Shown piece after piece: positions 1-12,461 of a DNA stretch of 64,000 bases. The DNA is from Streptococcus oralis (GTDB lineage Bacteria > Bacillota > Bacilli > Lactobacillales > Streptococcaceae). Under the pieces are notes generated by a model, which saw only the letters and a program-made list of their open reading frames with translations, ran no database searches and was not told the origin of the DNA. The first letter of the stretch is position 1. The number at the start of each line of letters is the position of its first letter. The position numbers and the translations under genes are program-made. The stretch spans positions 744,001 through 808,000 of the forward strand of contig NZ_CP097843.1 in the NCBI RefSeq assembly GCF_023611505.1. The letters are read 5' to 3'.

Positions 1-823
1 CTAGGTTGGCTTCCTTGTCTGGATTCCAAAATTCCCCAAAAACATAGAAATCTTCTCCGTATTTTTCCTTCATATCACGGATGAAATTGCCCATAAAGAA
101 GGAGTCGATGTGTTTAACGGCATCCAAGCGGAATCCTGCCACACCAGTCGTTTCCATGAACCAGTCAGCCCAGTCATAGATGTTTTGGATGACTTCAGGA
201 TGCTTAAAGTCTAGGTCAGCATACATGAGGTAGTCGTAGTTGCCGTTTTCGTTATCGACCAATTCCTCATTTGCCCAACCTTTATTGTCCCCCTGAATAA
301 GGTAAATGCCAGACTTACGGCGTTTGGCATCGTAGTCTGTACCTGTAAAGTGGTACCAGTGCCAGTGGAAGTCATTGTAGGTATTTTGGCGACCATCGAA
401 GGTAAAGTGAGTCCAGCCATTGATAGTAAATGGCTTGCTTAGTTGAACTGTACGGTCCTCCGGATCGACTTCGATAACTTGAAAGGCTTCCATATGATCG
501 GCAGCAGCCTTGTGATTGAGCACCACATCGGCCATAGGTCGAATTCCCTGAGCCTTTAAGGCTTGAATGGCTTGAAGATAGTCTTTTTTGAACCCATACT
601 TGGTGCGGACAGTTCCTTTTTGGTGAAATTCACCTAGATCAAAAAGATCATAAACGCCATAGCCGACATCTTTTTCGTTGGTTGCCTTGAAGGCAGGTGG
701 CATCCAGACATGGCTAATTCCCAGATGGGCTAGGTGCTCTGCATCATTTGTCAGTCGCGTCCAGTGTTGGCCGTCGTGAGGCAGATACCACTCAAAGTAT
801 TGCATAAGTGTCTGATTTTGCAT
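1..823 (-). CDS. Cytoplasmic alpha-amylase, 3' part missing
   Basis: Glycoside hydrolase family 13 enzyme that hydrolyses internal alpha-1,4 bonds of maltodextrins or glycogen. Read on the minus strand from the ATG at 821-823, the protein begins MQNQTLMQYFEWYLPHDG and has no signal peptide, so it should act in the cytoplasm. The GH13 region 'DVVLNHK' and the nucleophile motif 'GFRLDAVKH' are visible. About 274 residues lie in the window; family members are usually near 480, so the C-terminal part is beyond the left edge. A good RBS (AAGAGGAAAAAC) precedes the start. A sugar-repressor operator lies upstream, which fits maltodextrin control. Confidence 0.93.
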   Translation of the reverse strand, partial: MQNQTLMQYFEWYLPHDGQHWTRLTNDAEHLAHLGISHVWMPPAFKATNEKDVGYGVYDLFDLGEFHQKGTVRTKYGFKKDYLQAIQALKAQGIRPMADVVLNHKAAADHMEAFQVIEVDPEDRTVQLSKPFTINGWTHFTFDGRQNTYNDFHWHWYHFTGTDYDAKRRKSGIYLIQGDNKGWANEELVDNENGNYDYLMYADLDFKHPEVIQNIYDWADWFMETTGVAGFRLDAVKHIDSFFMGNFIRDMKEKYGEDFYVFGEFWNPDKEANL

Positions 824-856
824 TGTTTTTCCTCTTGCTTATCAATGTTGTGTTTT

Positions 857-893
857 ATTCTACCATAAAGTTTAGTACTAGGCAAACGTTTGC
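857..893 (-). promoter_or_regulatory. Amylase promoter with MalR/LacI-type operator
   Basis: On the minus strand a -35 TTGCCT (880-885), a 17-base spacer and a -10 TAGAAT (857-862) precede the amylase gene. The perfect 12-bp palindrome GCAAACGTTTGC (882-893) overlaps the -35. This core matches operators of the LacI family and closely resembles the streptococcal MalR site, so repression in the absence of maltose or maltodextrin is inferred. A CcpA cre is the alternative. Confidence 0.75.
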
Positions 894-1057
894 GCAGTTT
901 TCTATACTCATTTCTAGAATTGTCTATTTTTAAAGACACTATTTCCTTCCCATTGCTAGAGAAATAGTGTTTAGGAGAAAAAATAAATTGAGTAAACTTA
1001 TTTTTACAAAAATGGCACTTAGTAAACTAAAGTAAAAATGGATAAGCGGTTTCTTTT

Positions 1058-1086
1058 TTGAGAATTGTCATAAAATTTGCTATAAT
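1058..1086 (+). promoter_or_regulatory. Promoter of the methyltransferase-aro operon
   Basis: TTGAGA (1058-1063), a 17-base spacer and TATAAT (1081-1086) with an upstream TG (1078-1079), an extended -10. The expected start of transcription, about 7 bases after the -10, falls on the ATG at 1094, so the mRNA is probably leaderless. Confidence 0.8.
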
Positions 1087-1093
1087 AGTAGCT

Positions 1094-2257
1094 ATGAATA
1101 GAATTAGGGTCAGCAGACGTGTTGAAAAAAAGCTAGCTAAGGGTCTAGTTCTTTTGGAAGCAAGTGATTTAAGAGATATTGATCTGACGGATCAGGCAGT
1201 AGAAGTTCTTAGTCAAGATAGGAAGTTTTTAGGGAGTGCCTATCTTTCTCAACAGAACAAGGGAATTGGTTGGTTGGTCAGCAAGGAAAAAGTTTCTTTC
1301 GATCAAACCTTCTTTGAAACTCTGTTTCGTAAGGCCAAGGAAGCTAGAAAGCCATATTATCAAGATGACTTGACTACTGCCTTTCGCCTTTTTAACCAAG
1401 AGGGGGATGGTTTTGGTGGCCTGACTATCGATCTCTACGGAGATTATGCTGTCTTTTCGTGGTACAACTCGTTTGTTTACCAGATTCGTGAGCTGATAGT
1501 AAAGGCTTTTAAGGAAGTCTTTCCTGAGGTTTTGGGAGCGTACGAAAAGATTCGTTTTAAAGGTCTAGATTACGAGTCTGCTCATGTCTATGGTGAGAAA
1601 GCGCCAGACTACTTTACTGTTCTTGAGAATGGCGTGCTCTATCAAGTCTTTATGAATGATGGCTTGATGACAGGTATTTTTCTGGACCAACATGAGGTTC
1701 GTGGGAGTTTGGTGGATGGTCTAGCCATGGGTAAATCCTTGCTCAATATGTTTTCCTATACGGCTGCCTTTTCAGTTGCTGCAGCTATGGGAGGCGCCAG
1801 TGAGACGACTTCTGTCGACTTGGCCAAACGATCGAGAGAGCTATCAGAAGCTCATTTTCAGGCAAATGGATTCAGTACGGACAATCACCGTTTTATCGTC
1901 ATGGATGTCTTTGAATACTTCAAGTATGCTAAGCGGAAAGGATTGACCTATGATGTGATTGTCCTTGATCCACCGAGCTTTGCCCGCAATAAAAAACAAA
2001 CATTTTCTGTGGCGAAGGACTATCACAAGCTGATTTCCCAGAGTCTAGAAATTATAAATCCGGGAGGGATTATCATTGCCAGTACTAATGCTGCCAATGT
2101 TTCCCGCCAGAAATTTACAGAACAAATTGATAAAGGTTTTGCAGGAAGAAGGTATCAGATTTTGAACCAATATGGCCTTCCAGCAGACTTTGCCTATAAT
2201 AAAAAAGATGAAAGCAGTAATTACCTCAAGGTGATTAGTATGAAGGTTAGTAGATGA
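1094..2257 (+). CDS. Class I rRNA large-subunit methyltransferase (RlmI-like, COG1092)
   Basis: SAM-dependent RNA C5-cytosine methyltransferase family, 387 residues. The N-terminal part looks like the PUA-type RNA-binding region of the family. The C-terminal half is a Rossmann methyltransferase with '[15 protein letters not shown]' (SAM-binding) and the catalytic-region motif 'VLDPPSF'. I chose ATG 1094 because the upstream in-frame codons from 1058 overlap the -35/-10 promoter. No RBS precedes the ATG, which fits a leaderless transcript. The stop overlaps the aroD start by 4 bases (ATGA), so this gene heads the aro operon. The exact rRNA target is not shown by the sequence. Confidence 0.88.
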   Translation: MNRIRVSRRVEKKLAKGLVLLEASDLRDIDLTDQAVEVLSQDRKFLGSAYLSQQNKGIGWLVSKEKVSFDQTFFETLFRKAKEARKPYYQDDLTTAFRLFNQEGDGFGGLTIDLYGDYAVFSWYNSFVYQIRELIVKAFKEVFPEVLGAYEKIRFKGLDYESAHVYGEKAPDYFTVLENGVLYQVFMNDGLMTGIFLDQHEVRGSLVDGLAMGKSLLNMFSYTAAFSVAAAMGGASETTSVDLAKRSRELSEAHFQANGFSTDNHRFIVMDVFEYFKYAKRKGLTYDVIVLDPPSFARNKKQTFSVAKDYHKLISQSLEIINPGGIIIASTNAANVSRQKFTEQIDKGFAGRRYQILNQYGLPADFAYNKKDESSNYLKVISMKVSR

Positions 2258-2931
2258 AATTAATCGTTTCAGTAATGCCAAGAAGTTTAGAAGAAGCGCA
2301 AGAACTGGATGCCACAAGGTATGAAGATGCCGATATCATCGAATGGCGTGCGGACTTTCTTGCAAAGGACGCTATTTTACAGGTAGCACCCGCTATCTTT
2401 GAGAAATTTGCAGGACGCGAACTGGTCTTTACCCTTCGGACTCGCTCTGAGGGAGGAGAAATCGAACTGTCTTCTGAGGAGTATGTTCAAATCATCAAGG
2501 AAGTCACTCAACTCTATCAACCAGACTATGTGGATTTTGAGTATTTCAGCTACAAGGACGTTTTTGAGGAGATGTTGGATTTTCCAAATCTTGTTTTGAG
2601 TTACCATAATTTCCAAGAGACACCTGAAAACATGATGGAGATCCTGTCTGAGTTGACCAGTCTGTCTCCCAAAGTGGTCAAGGTATCTGTCATGGCCCAT
2701 ACGGAGCAAGATGTTTTAGACTTGATGAACTACACACGAGGATTTAAGACACTCAATCCTGAGCAAGACTACGTGACCATTTCCATGGGAAAAATGGGCA
2801 AGGTATCGCGTATCACTTCAGATGTGACGGGTTCAAGTTGGTCATTTGCGAGTCTTGATGAAGCGAGTGCCCCAGGTCAGATTTCTCTATCAAACATGAA
2901 AAAAATCAGGGAGATTTTGGATGAAGCTTGA
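2254..2931 (+). CDS. aroD: 3-dehydroquinate dehydratase, type I
   Basis: Third step of the shikimate pathway, dehydrating 3-dehydroquinate to 3-dehydroshikimate through a Schiff base. The 225-residue length is normal for the type I enzymes of streptococci. 'EWRAD' near residue 30 is the substrate-binding strand. H118 in 'LSYHNF' and K143 in 'VVKVSVMAH' are the expected general base and Schiff-base lysine. The start overlaps the upstream stop by 4 bases and the end overlaps aroE by 11, implying coupled translation. Confidence 0.97.
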   Translation: MKLIVSVMPRSLEEAQELDATRYEDADIIEWRADFLAKDAILQVAPAIFEKFAGRELVFTLRTRSEGGEIELSSEEYVQIIKEVTQLYQPDYVDFEYFSYKDVFEEMLDFPNLVLSYHNFQETPENMMEILSELTSLSPKVVKVSVMAHTEQDVLDLMNYTRGFKTLNPEQDYVTISMGKMGKVSRITSDVTGSSWSFASLDEASAPGQISLSNMKKIREILDEA

Positions 2932-3775
2932 TGGCTATACACGTTTAGCTGCAGTTGTTGCCAATCCCATCAAACACTCTATTTCACCCTTCATCCACAA
3001 TAGCGCCTTTGAGGCGACAGCTACCAATGGTGCCTATGTAGCTTGGGAAATTGAAACGGGTGACTTGGCAGAAACAGTCGCCAATATTCGCCGTTACCAG
3101 ATGTTTGGGATCAATCTCTCCATGCCATACAAGGAGCAGGTGATTCTTTATCTGGATGAGTTGAGTGATGAGGCTCGTTTGATTGGGGCGGTCAACACAG
3201 TTGTTAATCAAGACGGAATGTTAATTGGATATAATACAGATGGCAAGGGATTCTTTAATAGCTTGCCTTCTTTTACAATTTCAGATAAGAAAATGACCAT
3301 TCTGGGAGCAGGTGGTGCGGCTAAGTCCATTTTGGCACAGGCTATTTTAGATGGCGTCAGTCAGATTTCAGTCTTTGTTCGTTCAGTTTCCATGGAAAAA
3401 ACAAGACCTTACCTGACCAAGTTACAGGAGCAGACAGGCTTTAAAGTGGACTTGTATGCTTTAGAAAATCTTTCTGAACTGCAAGAAAAGATTGCCAAGT
3501 CGGACCTGCTCGTCAATGCGACTAGTGTAGGGATGGATGACCAGTCGTCCCCAGTTCCAGAAAGCATCAATTTGCCAGAAACACTCTTGGTCGCAGATAT
3601 CATTTACCAACCCTTTGAAACACCATTTTTGAAATGGGCCAAAAGTCAGGGTAATCCAGTTGTCAATGGTCTGGGAATGTTGCTCTATCAAGCTGCAGAA
3701 GCTTTTCAACTGTGGACAGGCAAGGAAATGCCGATAGAAGAGATTTGGCAGTCCTTAACGGAAAAATACCAATAA
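2921..3775 (+). CDS. aroE: Shikimate dehydrogenase (NADP+)
   Basis: Reduces 3-dehydroshikimate to shikimate, 284 residues. The substrate domain shows 'HSISPFIHN' (residues 19-27), the catalytic lysine K71 in 'SMPYKEQV', and D107 in 'YNTDGKGF'. The nucleotide-binding loop is '[10 protein letters not shown]' (about 128-137). It starts inside the aroD end and is followed after 18 bases by aroB with a good RBS. Confidence 0.97.
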   Translation: MKLDGYTRLAAVVANPIKHSISPFIHNSAFEATATNGAYVAWEIETGDLAETVANIRRYQMFGINLSMPYKEQVILYLDELSDEARLIGAVNTVVNQDGMLIGYNTDGKGFFNSLPSFTISDKKMTILGAGGAAKSILAQAILDGVSQISVFVRSVSMEKTRPYLTKLQEQTGFKVDLYALENLSELQEKIAKSDLLVNATSVGMDDQSSPVPESINLPETLLVADIIYQPFETPFLKWAKSQGNPVVNGLGMLLYQAAEAFQLWTGKEMPIEEIWQSLTEKYQ

Positions 3776-3793
3776 TGAAAAGGAGAACCACCT

Positions 3794-4861
3794 ATGAAAA
3801 TCAGAATCGATATTCCACATCATCCTTATGATATTCAGATTGAAAAAGGTTGTCTATCGCAAGCAGGTCAATGGTTGAAAGAACTCTGGCAACCGCAAAA
3901 AGTGGTTATCGTAACAGACAACCATGTGGCCTCACTCTACGCGGAGAAGGTCAAGCTCAGCCTAGAAGATGCTGGTTTTCAGGTAGCTGTTTTTGACTTT
4001 TTAGAAGGTGAAGAAAGAAAGAATTTAACTACTGTTCAGAAAGTCTATGAATTTCTAGTCAAGCAAGGTCTGACTCGTAGCGATGGGATTGTGGTCCTTG
4101 GTGGTGGTGTCGTTGGGGACCTAGCTGGCTTTGTAGCCTCTACCTATATGCGGGGCATTCACTTTGTTCAGATTCCGACTAGTTTGACAGCCCAGGTTGA
4201 TTCTTCTATCGGTGGGAAGACAGGTGTTAATACTCCTTTTGCTAAGAATATGGTAGGAACTTTTGCCCAACCTGATGGGGTTCTGATTGATCCACTTGTC
4301 CTTGAAACGCTTGGAAAAAGAGAGTTGATTGAAGGAATGGGTGAGGTTATCAAGTATGGCTTGATTGAGGATCCAGAACTATGGGCTCTCTTAACGGAGC
4401 TGGATGGTTCTGTTGAGAGTATTCTGGAACATGCAGAGACTTTGATTGAACATTCTTGTCAGGTTAAGCGCAAGATGGTGGTTGAGGATGAGTTGGATAA
4501 CGGTGTTCGCCTTTACCTCAATTTTGGGCACACTATTGGCCATGCCATTGAAGCAACGGCCGGTTATGGCAAGGTTATGCATGGTGAGGCTGTGGCCATG
4601 GGCATGGTTCAGATTTCCAAGGTTGCTGAGGAAAAAGGCCTTATGCCGATTGGAATAACCCAGTCCATCACAGCTATGTGTCAGAAATTTGGTTTGCCTG
4701 TTGACTATGAAAACTGGGATGTTGATAAACTTTATCAAGCTTTGACTCATGATAAGAAAGCGCGTGGGAACACCTTGAAATTGGTCTTGGTACCAGAGCT
4801 TGGTTCAGCGACCATTCACCCAGTTTCTCTGGAAGAGATGAAAGACTACTTGGTAAAATAA
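3794..4861 (+). CDS. aroB: 3-dehydroquinate synthase
   Basis: NAD+ and metal-dependent cyclisation of DAHP to 3-dehydroquinate, the entry step of the pathway, 355 residues. The glycine-rich NAD-binding stretch '[14 protein letters not shown]' and the metal-binding 'HTIGHAIE' with H246 and H250 are present. The RBS AAAGGAGAACCACCT precedes the ATG. The gene sits out of biochemical order in the operon, the usual arrangement in streptococci. Confidence 0.97.
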   Translation: MKIRIDIPHHPYDIQIEKGCLSQAGQWLKELWQPQKVVIVTDNHVASLYAEKVKLSLEDAGFQVAVFDFLEGEERKNLTTVQKVYEFLVKQGLTRSDGIVVLGGGVVGDLAGFVASTYMRGIHFVQIPTSLTAQVDSSIGGKTGVNTPFAKNMVGTFAQPDGVLIDPLVLETLGKRELIEGMGEVIKYGLIEDPELWALLTELDGSVESILEHAETLIEHSCQVKRKMVVEDELDNGVRLYLNFGHTIGHAIEATAGYGKVMHGEAVAMGMVQISKVAEEKGLMPIGITQSITAMCQKFGLPVDYENWDVDKLYQALTHDKKARGNTLKLVLVPELGSATIHPVSLEEMKDYLVK

Positions 4862-4870
4862 GGAGAACGT

Positions 4871-6037
4871 ATGAGATATTTAACTGCAGGAGAATCACAC
4901 GGTCCGCGTCTGACGGCAATTATCGAAGGGATTCCAGCTGGCCTTCCTTTGACAGCAGAGGATATCAATGAGGATCTGAAACGCCGTCAGGGTGGCTACG
5001 GTCGTGGTGGTCGTATGAAGATTGAGAGTGACCAGGTTGTCTTTACATCGGGCGTTCGCCACGGGAAAACGACAGGGGCTCCCATTACCATGGATGTCAT
5101 CAATAAGGACCACCAGAAATGGTTGGATATCATGTCTGCAGAAGACATAGAAGACCGCCTCAAAAGCAAGCGGAAAATCACTCATCCTCGTCCAGGTCAC
5201 GCCGACTTGGTTGGGGGCATCAAGTACCGCTTTGACGATTTGCGAAATTCCTTGGAGCGCTCATCAGCTCGTGAAACAACTATGCGGGTGGCAGTAGGAG
5301 CAGTAGCCAAACGCCTTTTGGCTGAACTGGAGATAGAAATCGCCAACCACGTTGTGGTCTTTGGTGGTAAGGAAATTGATGTTCCTGAAAATCTAACAGT
5401 CGCTGAGATTAGGCAAAGAGTTGCCCAGTCTGAAGTTTCTATTGTCAACCAAGAACGAGAACAAGAAATCAAGGATTATATTGACCAAATCAAGCGTGAC
5501 GGTGATACCATCGGTGGGGTTGTTGAGACAGTCGTCGGAGGCGTTCCAGTTGGCCTTGGATCCTATGTTCAATGGGACAGAAAATTAGATGCGCGATTGG
5601 CCCAAGCAGTTGTTTCTATCAATGCCTTTAAAGGAGTGGAATTTGGTCTTGGATTTGAAGCTGGTAACCGAAAAGGCAGCCAAGTTATGGATGAAATTCT
5701 CTGGTCTAAAGAAGACGGTTATACTCGCCGTACCAATAATCTAGGTGGTTTCGAAGGTGGTATGACCAATGGGCAACCAATTGTTGTTCGAGGTGTCATG
5801 AAACCCATTCCCACTCTCTATAAACCATTGATGAGTGTGGATATCGAGACTCACGAACCTTACAAGGCAACTGTGGAGAGAAGTGATCCAACCGCTCTGC
5901 CTGCGGCTGGAGTAGTTATGGAAGCCGTTGTAGCAACGGTTCTGGCGCAAGAAATCCTTGAAAAATTCTCATCAGATAATCTTGAAGAATTAAAAGAGGC
6001 AGTTGCCAAGCACCGAGACTATACAAAGAACTATTAA
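4871..6037 (+). CDS. aroC: Chorismate synthase
   Basis: FMN-dependent conversion of EPSP to chorismate, the last common step, 388 residues. The protein starts [12 protein letters not shown], the first family signature. '[10 protein letters not shown]', '[13 protein letters not shown]' and '[14 protein letters not shown]' follow in family order. RBS is AAGGAGAACGT, 10 bases downstream of aroB. No oddity seen. Confidence 0.97.
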   Translation: MRYLTAGESHGPRLTAIIEGIPAGLPLTAEDINEDLKRRQGGYGRGGRMKIESDQVVFTSGVRHGKTTGAPITMDVINKDHQKWLDIMSAEDIEDRLKSKRKITHPRPGHADLVGGIKYRFDDLRNSLERSSARETTMRVAVGAVAKRLLAELEIEIANHVVVFGGKEIDVPENLTVAEIRQRVAQSEVSIVNQEREQEIKDYIDQIKRDGDTIGGVVETVVGGVPVGLGSYVQWDRKLDARLAQAVVSINAFKGVEFGLGFEAGNRKGSQVMDEILWSKEDGYTRRTNNLGGFEGGMTNGQPIVVRGVMKPIPTLYKPLMSVDIETHEPYKATVERSDPTALPAAGVVMEAVVATVLAQEILEKFSSDNLEELKEAVAKHRDYTKNY

Positions 6038-6046
6038 GGAGTCCTT

Positions 6047-7150
6047 ATGGCAAAAACCATCTATATCGCAGGTCTCGGTTTGATTGGTGCTTCGATGGCA
6101 CTCGGTATCAAGCGCGATCATTCGGATTATGAAATTTTGGGTTATAATCGCAGTCGGGCTTCGAGAGACATTGCCTTAGAGCGAGGAATGATAGACCGTG
6201 CGACGGATGATTTTGCCAGTTTCGCTCCTCTGGCAGATATCATTATTCTGACCTTGCCAATCAAACAGACCATTGCTTTTATTCAGGAATTGGCAGGTTT
6301 GAACTTGAAAGAAGGCGTCATTATATCGGATGCGGGCTCAACCAAGTCAGCCATCGTGGATGCGGCGGAGGAATATTTAGCTGACAGGCCTATTCGATTT
6401 GTCGGGGCCCATCCCATGGCTGGTAGCCACAAGACAGGAGCTGCTTCTGCAGATGTTAATCTCTTTGAAAATGCCTATTATATCTTCACACCTTCGAGCC
6501 TGACAGGTCCTGACACACTTGAGGAAATGAAGGATCTGCTTTCTGGTCTCCATGCTCGTTTCATTGAAATTGATGCCAAGGAGCACGATCGGGTCACTTC
6601 ACAGATTAGCCATTTTCCCCATATCTTGGCATCAGGTCTCATGGAGCAAACAGCTGTCTATGCTCAAGAACATGAGATGACAAGGCGCTTTGCGGCGGGT
6701 GGCTTTCGAGATATGACCCGGATTGCAGAGAGTGAACCAGGTATGTGGACTTCTATCCTCTTGTCCAATCGCGAGACCATCCTAGAGCGGATTGAGGATT
6801 TCAAGGAACGCTTAGATGAGATTGGTCAGGCTATTAGTAAGGGGGAAGAAGAGCAGATTTGGAACTTTTTCAACCAAGCACGTGAGCAACGTCAGGCCAT
6901 GGAAATCCATAAACGTGGTGGTGTGGATAGTTCTTATGACCTCTATGTCGATGTTCCCGATGAAGAAGATGTCATCTTGCGGATTTTGGAATTGCTTCGT
7001 GGAACTTCTTTGGTTAATATCCACATCAACGAAGAAAACCGTGAGGATGTTCACGGGATTCTACAAATTTCATTTAAAAATGCTCAAGATTTAGAACGAG
7101 CTGAGCGCTTAATTACAGAAAATACAGACTACACAGTCGTCATCAAATAA
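6047..7150 (+). CDS. tyrA: Prephenate dehydrogenase with ACT domain
   Basis: Oxidative decarboxylation of prephenate to 4-hydroxyphenylpyruvate, the tyrosine branch, 367 residues. The N-terminal Rossmann loop is '[15 protein letters not shown]' (residues 7-21), and '[12 protein letters not shown]' carries the substrate-binding histidine. Residues about 297-367 form an ACT domain ('[20 protein letters not shown]'), so feedback control by tyrosine is likely. It is preceded by AAGGAGTCCTT and followed closely by the YlbF-like gene. Confidence 0.95.
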   Translation: MAKTIYIAGLGLIGASMALGIKRDHSDYEILGYNRSRASRDIALERGMIDRATDDFASFAPLADIIILTLPIKQTIAFIQELAGLNLKEGVIISDAGSTKSAIVDAAEEYLADRPIRFVGAHPMAGSHKTGAASADVNLFENAYYIFTPSSLTGPDTLEEMKDLLSGLHARFIEIDAKEHDRVTSQISHFPHILASGLMEQTAVYAQEHEMTRRFAAGGFRDMTRIAESEPGMWTSILLSNRETILERIEDFKERLDEIGQAISKGEEEQIWNFFNQAREQRQAMEIHKRGGVDSSYDLYVDVPDEEDVILRILELLRGTSLVNIHINEENREDVHGILQISFKNAQDLERAERLITENTDYTVVIK

Positions 7151-7160
7151 GGAGAAAATC

Positions 7161-7499
7161 ATGTCAAATATTTACGATAGTGCAAATGAACTCAGTCGTG
7201 GGTTACGCGAATTACCAGAATACAAGGCGGTCAAGGCAGCAAAAGATGCCATCCAAGCTGATGAACAAGCTAGCAAGATTTTTGCAGACTATCTCGCTTT
7301 CCAGCAAGAAATCCAAGTCATGGCGCAAACTGGACAAATGCCAGACGCCTCTTTCCAAGAAAAGATGCAGTCTTTCAGTAAGCAAATCCAAGAGAACGCT
7401 CTTTTGTCAGATTTCTTTGCCAAACAGCAACAATTGTCCATTTACCTTTCGGACATTGAAAAAATTGTCTTTGAACCTGTTTCAGAATTATTAAAATAG
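7161..7499 (+). CDS. YlbF/YmcA family protein (COG3679)
   Basis: Small helical protein, 112 residues, beginning [18 protein letters not shown]. The pattern of predicted long helices and the '[12 protein letters not shown]' region fit the YlbF/YmcA/YheA family. Relatives in Bacillus form a complex that helps RNase Y mature mRNAs; that role is known for the family but unproved here. It is the last gene before an intrinsic terminator, and its conserved place after tyrA in Mitis-group genomes is more a matter of position than of pathway. Confidence 0.8.
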   Translation: MSNIYDSANELSRGLRELPEYKAVKAAKDAIQADEQASKIFADYLAFQQEIQVMAQTGQMPDASFQEKMQSFSKQIQENALLSDFFAKQQQLSIYLSDIEKIVFEPVSELLK

Positions 7500-9338
<1,839 letters not shown>

Positions 9339-9342
<4 letters not shown>

Positions 9343-10187
9343 AAATTGCCTATCTAGGTCCTAAGGGATCTTTTTCGCATCATGTTGTGCAGACAGCTTT
9401 TCCTCATGAGGAATTGCAGGCTTTTGCTAATATCACAGATGTTATCAAGGCCTATGAACAGGGCTTAGTGGACTATTCTGTGGTGCCAGTTGAAAATTCT
9501 ATCGAGGGTAGTGTTCATGAAACCTTGGATTACCTTTTTCATCAGGCTCGTATCCAAGCAGTTGCAGAAATCGTCCAGCCTATTCACCAGCAGTTGATGG
9601 TGGTTCCAGGTTACTCAAAAATTGAGAAAATCTTTTCTCATCCTCAGGCTCTGGCTCAAGGAAAGAGGTTCATTGATGCACACTATCCAGATGCTAAAAT
9701 AGAGGTAACCGCTAGTACTGCCTATGCAGCTCGATTTATTTCAGAACATCCAGATCAGCCTTATGCAGCTATTGCTCCTAAAAGTTCAGCTGAAGAATAT
9801 GGCTTGGAATTAATTGCAGAGGATATTCAGGAGATGGAAGCCAATTTCACACGTTTTTGGGTGTTAGGGGCAGAGATACCGAAGATTCCTTTGAACTCGC
9901 AAGCTGAAAAAATGAGTTTGGCCTTGACCTTACCAGACAACTTACCTGGTGCTCTTTACAAGGCACTTTCGACCTTTGCTTGGAGAGGGATTGACTTAAC
10001 AAAGATTGAAAGTCGCCCCCTTAAAACAGCCTTGGGAGAGTACTTTTTCATTATCGATATAGACTATAGTGACAAAGAACTGGTTCATTTTGCCAGACAA
10101 GAACTAGAAGCCATTGGAATTCAGCACAAGATACTGGGAACCTACCCGATTTTTACCATAACTGATATAGAAAAGGAGAGTCAATGA
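9339..10187 (+). CDS. pheA: Prephenate dehydratase
   Basis: Converts prephenate to phenylpyruvate, the phenylalanine branch, 282 residues. It begins with 'YLGPKGSFSH', shows the catalytic-region 'NFTRFWVLG', and has a C-terminal ACT domain containing 'IESRPLKTALGEYFF' for phenylalanine feedback. There is no chorismate mutase domain, so that activity must come from elsewhere. It overlaps both neighbours by 4 bases. Confidence 0.96.
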
Positions 10188-11479
10188 GCAAAGAAAATCC
10201 TTTAAGTCATCACGAGCAGTTACGTTATGACTATCTCTTCAAAAATATTCATTACCTCAACGACCGTGAACGGAGGGAGTTTGATTATCTGCAACAAAAA
10301 ATGACAGGTCCCAAGTCGGAAGTTCACCATTTCTACCAAGAAGAAAAAGAAGAAACTTGGGGTAGAGATATTGATCTTCCGACTTATGGCAGTAGAAGTC
10401 GATCTAAGAGAAGTGAAAAGGTAGCTCCTCTGCCTAAAGTCAAAAAGAAAAAAAGAAGAATTCGCTTCAAACGAATACTGACTTGGTTCTTGCTGTTGAT
10501 TACATGTGTGGCTGCAGGGATGATTTTCATGTTTCTTCGAGGGTTCCAGTCAGCGGCCAATCCAACAAATAAGCCAGCTGACGCCAAGGCAGCTCAAGTA
10601 GAGGTCTTTAACGGTCAGGATACCAAAGACGGTGTGAATATCCTAGTCATGGGGACAGATGGCCGTATCGGTCAAAATAGTGCAGAAACCCGTACCGATA
10701 CGATCATGGTACTAAATGTCAGCGGATCGGATAAAAAGATCAAGCTAGTTAGCTTTATGCGTGACAACTTAGTTTATATTGACGGATATAGTAAGATTGT
10801 AAATGGCCAGAAACAGAGGGATAATAAACTAAATGTTGCTTATGAACTTGGGGAACAAGAAGGGCAAAAAGGGGCAGAAATGGTCCGCAAGGTTCTAAAA
10901 GACAACTTTGATTTGGATATTAAGTACTATGCCCTAGTTGACTTCCAGGCCTTTGCAACAGCTATTGATACCCTCTTCCCTGACGGAGTAACGATTGACG
11001 CTCAATTTTCAACATTGAATGGTCAACCTTTGACAGAAGCCACAGTTGGAGATGACCTTCATGCAACAGAGACTGAGTCACCAACCCAAACCATCAAAGT
11101 TGGAAAACAGCAGATGAATGGATCCACCTTGCTGAACTATGCTCGCTTCCGTGATGATGATGAAGGGGACTACGGTCGTACCAAACGTCAGCAACAAGTC
11201 ATGTCAGCTGTTCTTGAGCAGATTAAAGATCCAACCAAGCTCTTTACAGGATCAGAGGCACTTGGAAAAGTTTTTGGCATGACTTCAACAAATCTACCGT
11301 ATAGCTTTTTGTTGACCAATGGCTTATCTGTCCTAGAAGGTGCTCAAAATGGAATTGAAAGACTCACAGTACCAGAACTTGGTGATTGGGTAGATGCTTA
11401 TGATGTCTATGGAGGGCAAGGACTTCTTGTCGATCAAAATAAATACCAAACCAAACTCGCTCAAATGGGGATGAGATAA
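10184..11479 (+). CDS. psr: LytR-CpsA-Psr (LCP) family cell-wall ligase
   Basis: LCP proteins transfer undecaprenyl-linked glycopolymers such as teichoic acid or capsule onto peptidoglycan outside the membrane. The protein has 431 residues: a charged cytoplasmic N-terminus, a single membrane segment at about residues 97-115, then the LCP domain with 'ETRTDTIMVLNV', 'SFMRDN' and 'NYARFRDDDEGDYGR', which carry conserved Arg and Asp residues. It is coupled to pheA by a 4-base overlap, yet functionally it goes with the LicD locus that follows. The symbol is used as in pneumococcal annotation. Confidence 0.88.
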   Translation: MSKENPLSHHEQLRYDYLFKNIHYLNDRERREFDYLQQKMTGPKSEVHHFYQEEKEETWGRDIDLPTYGSRSRSKRSEKVAPLPKVKKKKRRIRFKRILTWFLLLITCVAAGMIFMFLRGFQSAANPTNKPADAKAAQVEVFNGQDTKDGVNILVMGTDGRIGQNSAETRTDTIMVLNVSGSDKKIKLVSFMRDNLVYIDGYSKIVNGQKQRDNKLNVAYELGEQEGQKGAEMVRKVLKDNFDLDIKYYALVDFQAFATAIDTLFPDGVTIDAQFSTLNGQPLTEATVGDDLHATETESPTQTIKVGKQQMNGSTLLNYARFRDDDEGDYGRTKRQQQVMSAVLEQIKDPTKLFTGSEALGKVFGMTSTNLPYSFLLTNGLSVLEGAQNGIERLTVPELGDWVDAYDVYGGQGLLVDQNKYQTKLAQMGMR

Positions 11480-11507
11480 GAGGCGATAAATGAAAATCAA
11501 AGTTTGA

Positions 11508-11585
11508 TTCACTAGTGAAATCGTGGTCTGAGCTTTGGTTTTTCTTACTATCTGATAGATTTTTATAGCTTTTTTATGGTATAAT
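11508..11585 (+). promoter_or_regulatory. Promoter region of the LicD locus
   Basis: An extended -10, TGGTATAAT (11577-11585), lies 39 bases before the licD ATG, without a clear -35. Farther up, TTCACTAGTGAA (11508-11519) is a perfect 12-bp palindrome that could be an operator; no known regulator is recognised for it. Confidence 0.5.
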
Positions 11586-11624
11586 AAAATGATATAACTC
11601 GTTATTGGACAGAAGAGGAGAGAT

Positions 11625-12461
11625 ATGAGTGATTTGAAAGCGATTCAGGCTCGTAGTCTGGAAATGGCTGAATATTTTGTCGCGTTTTGTAAAGAACATG
11701 ATTTGTTATGCTACCTCTGTGGTGGAGGAGCCATTGGCGCCCTTCGTAACAAGGGCTTTATTCCTTGGGATGATGATCTAGACTTTTTCATGCCGCGTAA
11801 GGACTATGAAAAATTAGCAGAACTGTGGCCCCGTTATGCAGATGAGCGCTATTTCTTGTCAAAGAGTCACAAGGACTTTGTAGACCGTAACCTTTTTATT
11901 ACCATTCGTGACAAGGAAACCACCTGTATCAAACCTTACCAGCAGGATTTGGATTTGCCACACGGTTTGGCCTTGGATGTTTTGCCTTTAGATTATTATC
12001 CGGAAAATCCAGCTGAGCGTAAGAAACAGGTTCGTTGGGCCCTGATCTATTCACTCTTTTGTGCTCAAACTGTTCCAGAAAAGCATGGTGCCATCATGAA
12101 ATGGGGAAGTCGCATCTTACTCGGCCTGACTCCAAAATCTCTACGCTATCGCATTTGGAAAAAAGCTGAAAAAGAAATGACCAAGTATAGTCTGGCTGAG
12201 AGCGATGGAATCACAGAATTATGCTCGGGCCCAGGCTACATGCGAAACAAGTACCCAATCGCATCCTTTGAAGACAATCTCTTCTTGCCATTTGAAGGAA
12301 CAGAGATGCCCATTCCAGTCGGTTATGATGCCTATCTCAGAACTGCTTTTGGGGACTATATGACACCACCACCAGCGGACAAGCAAGTACCGCATCATGA
12401 TGCTGTCATAGCTGATATGGATAAGTCTTATACAGAATACAAGGGAGAATATGGAGCATGA
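11625..12461 (+). CDS. LicD family phosphocholine transferase (LicD3-like)
   Basis: LicD enzymes move phosphocholine from CDP-choline onto sugar residues of teichoic acid precursors in the cytoplasm. The 278-residue protein shows the family core 'GGGAIGALRNKGFIPWDDDL' with the metal-binding acidic cluster D49-D53, and ends with the family-typical 'MTPPP' motif. The RBS AGAGGAGAGAT precedes the ATG. Its position directly after the LCP gene matches the place of licD3 in pneumococci, so that orthology is inferred. It overlaps the glycosyltransferase gene by 4 bases. Confidence 0.85.
   Translation: MSDLKAIQARSLEMAEYFVAFCKEHDLLCYLCGGGAIGALRNKGFIPWDDDLDFFMPRKDYEKLAELWPRYADERYFLSKSHKDFVDRNLFITIRDKETTCIKPYQQDLDLPHGLALDVLPLDYYPENPAERKKQVRWALIYSLFCAQTVPEKHGAIMKWGSRILLGLTPKSLRYRIWKKAEKEMTKYSLAESDGITELCSGPGYMRNKYPIASFEDNLFLPFEGTEMPIPVGYDAYLRTAFGDYMTPPPADKQVPHHDAVIADMDKSYTEYKGEYGA

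Noticed and set aside
1058..1093. N-terminal extension of the rRNA methyltransferase from an upstream start
   Set aside because: The extra codons coincide with the -35, spacer and -10 of the promoter.
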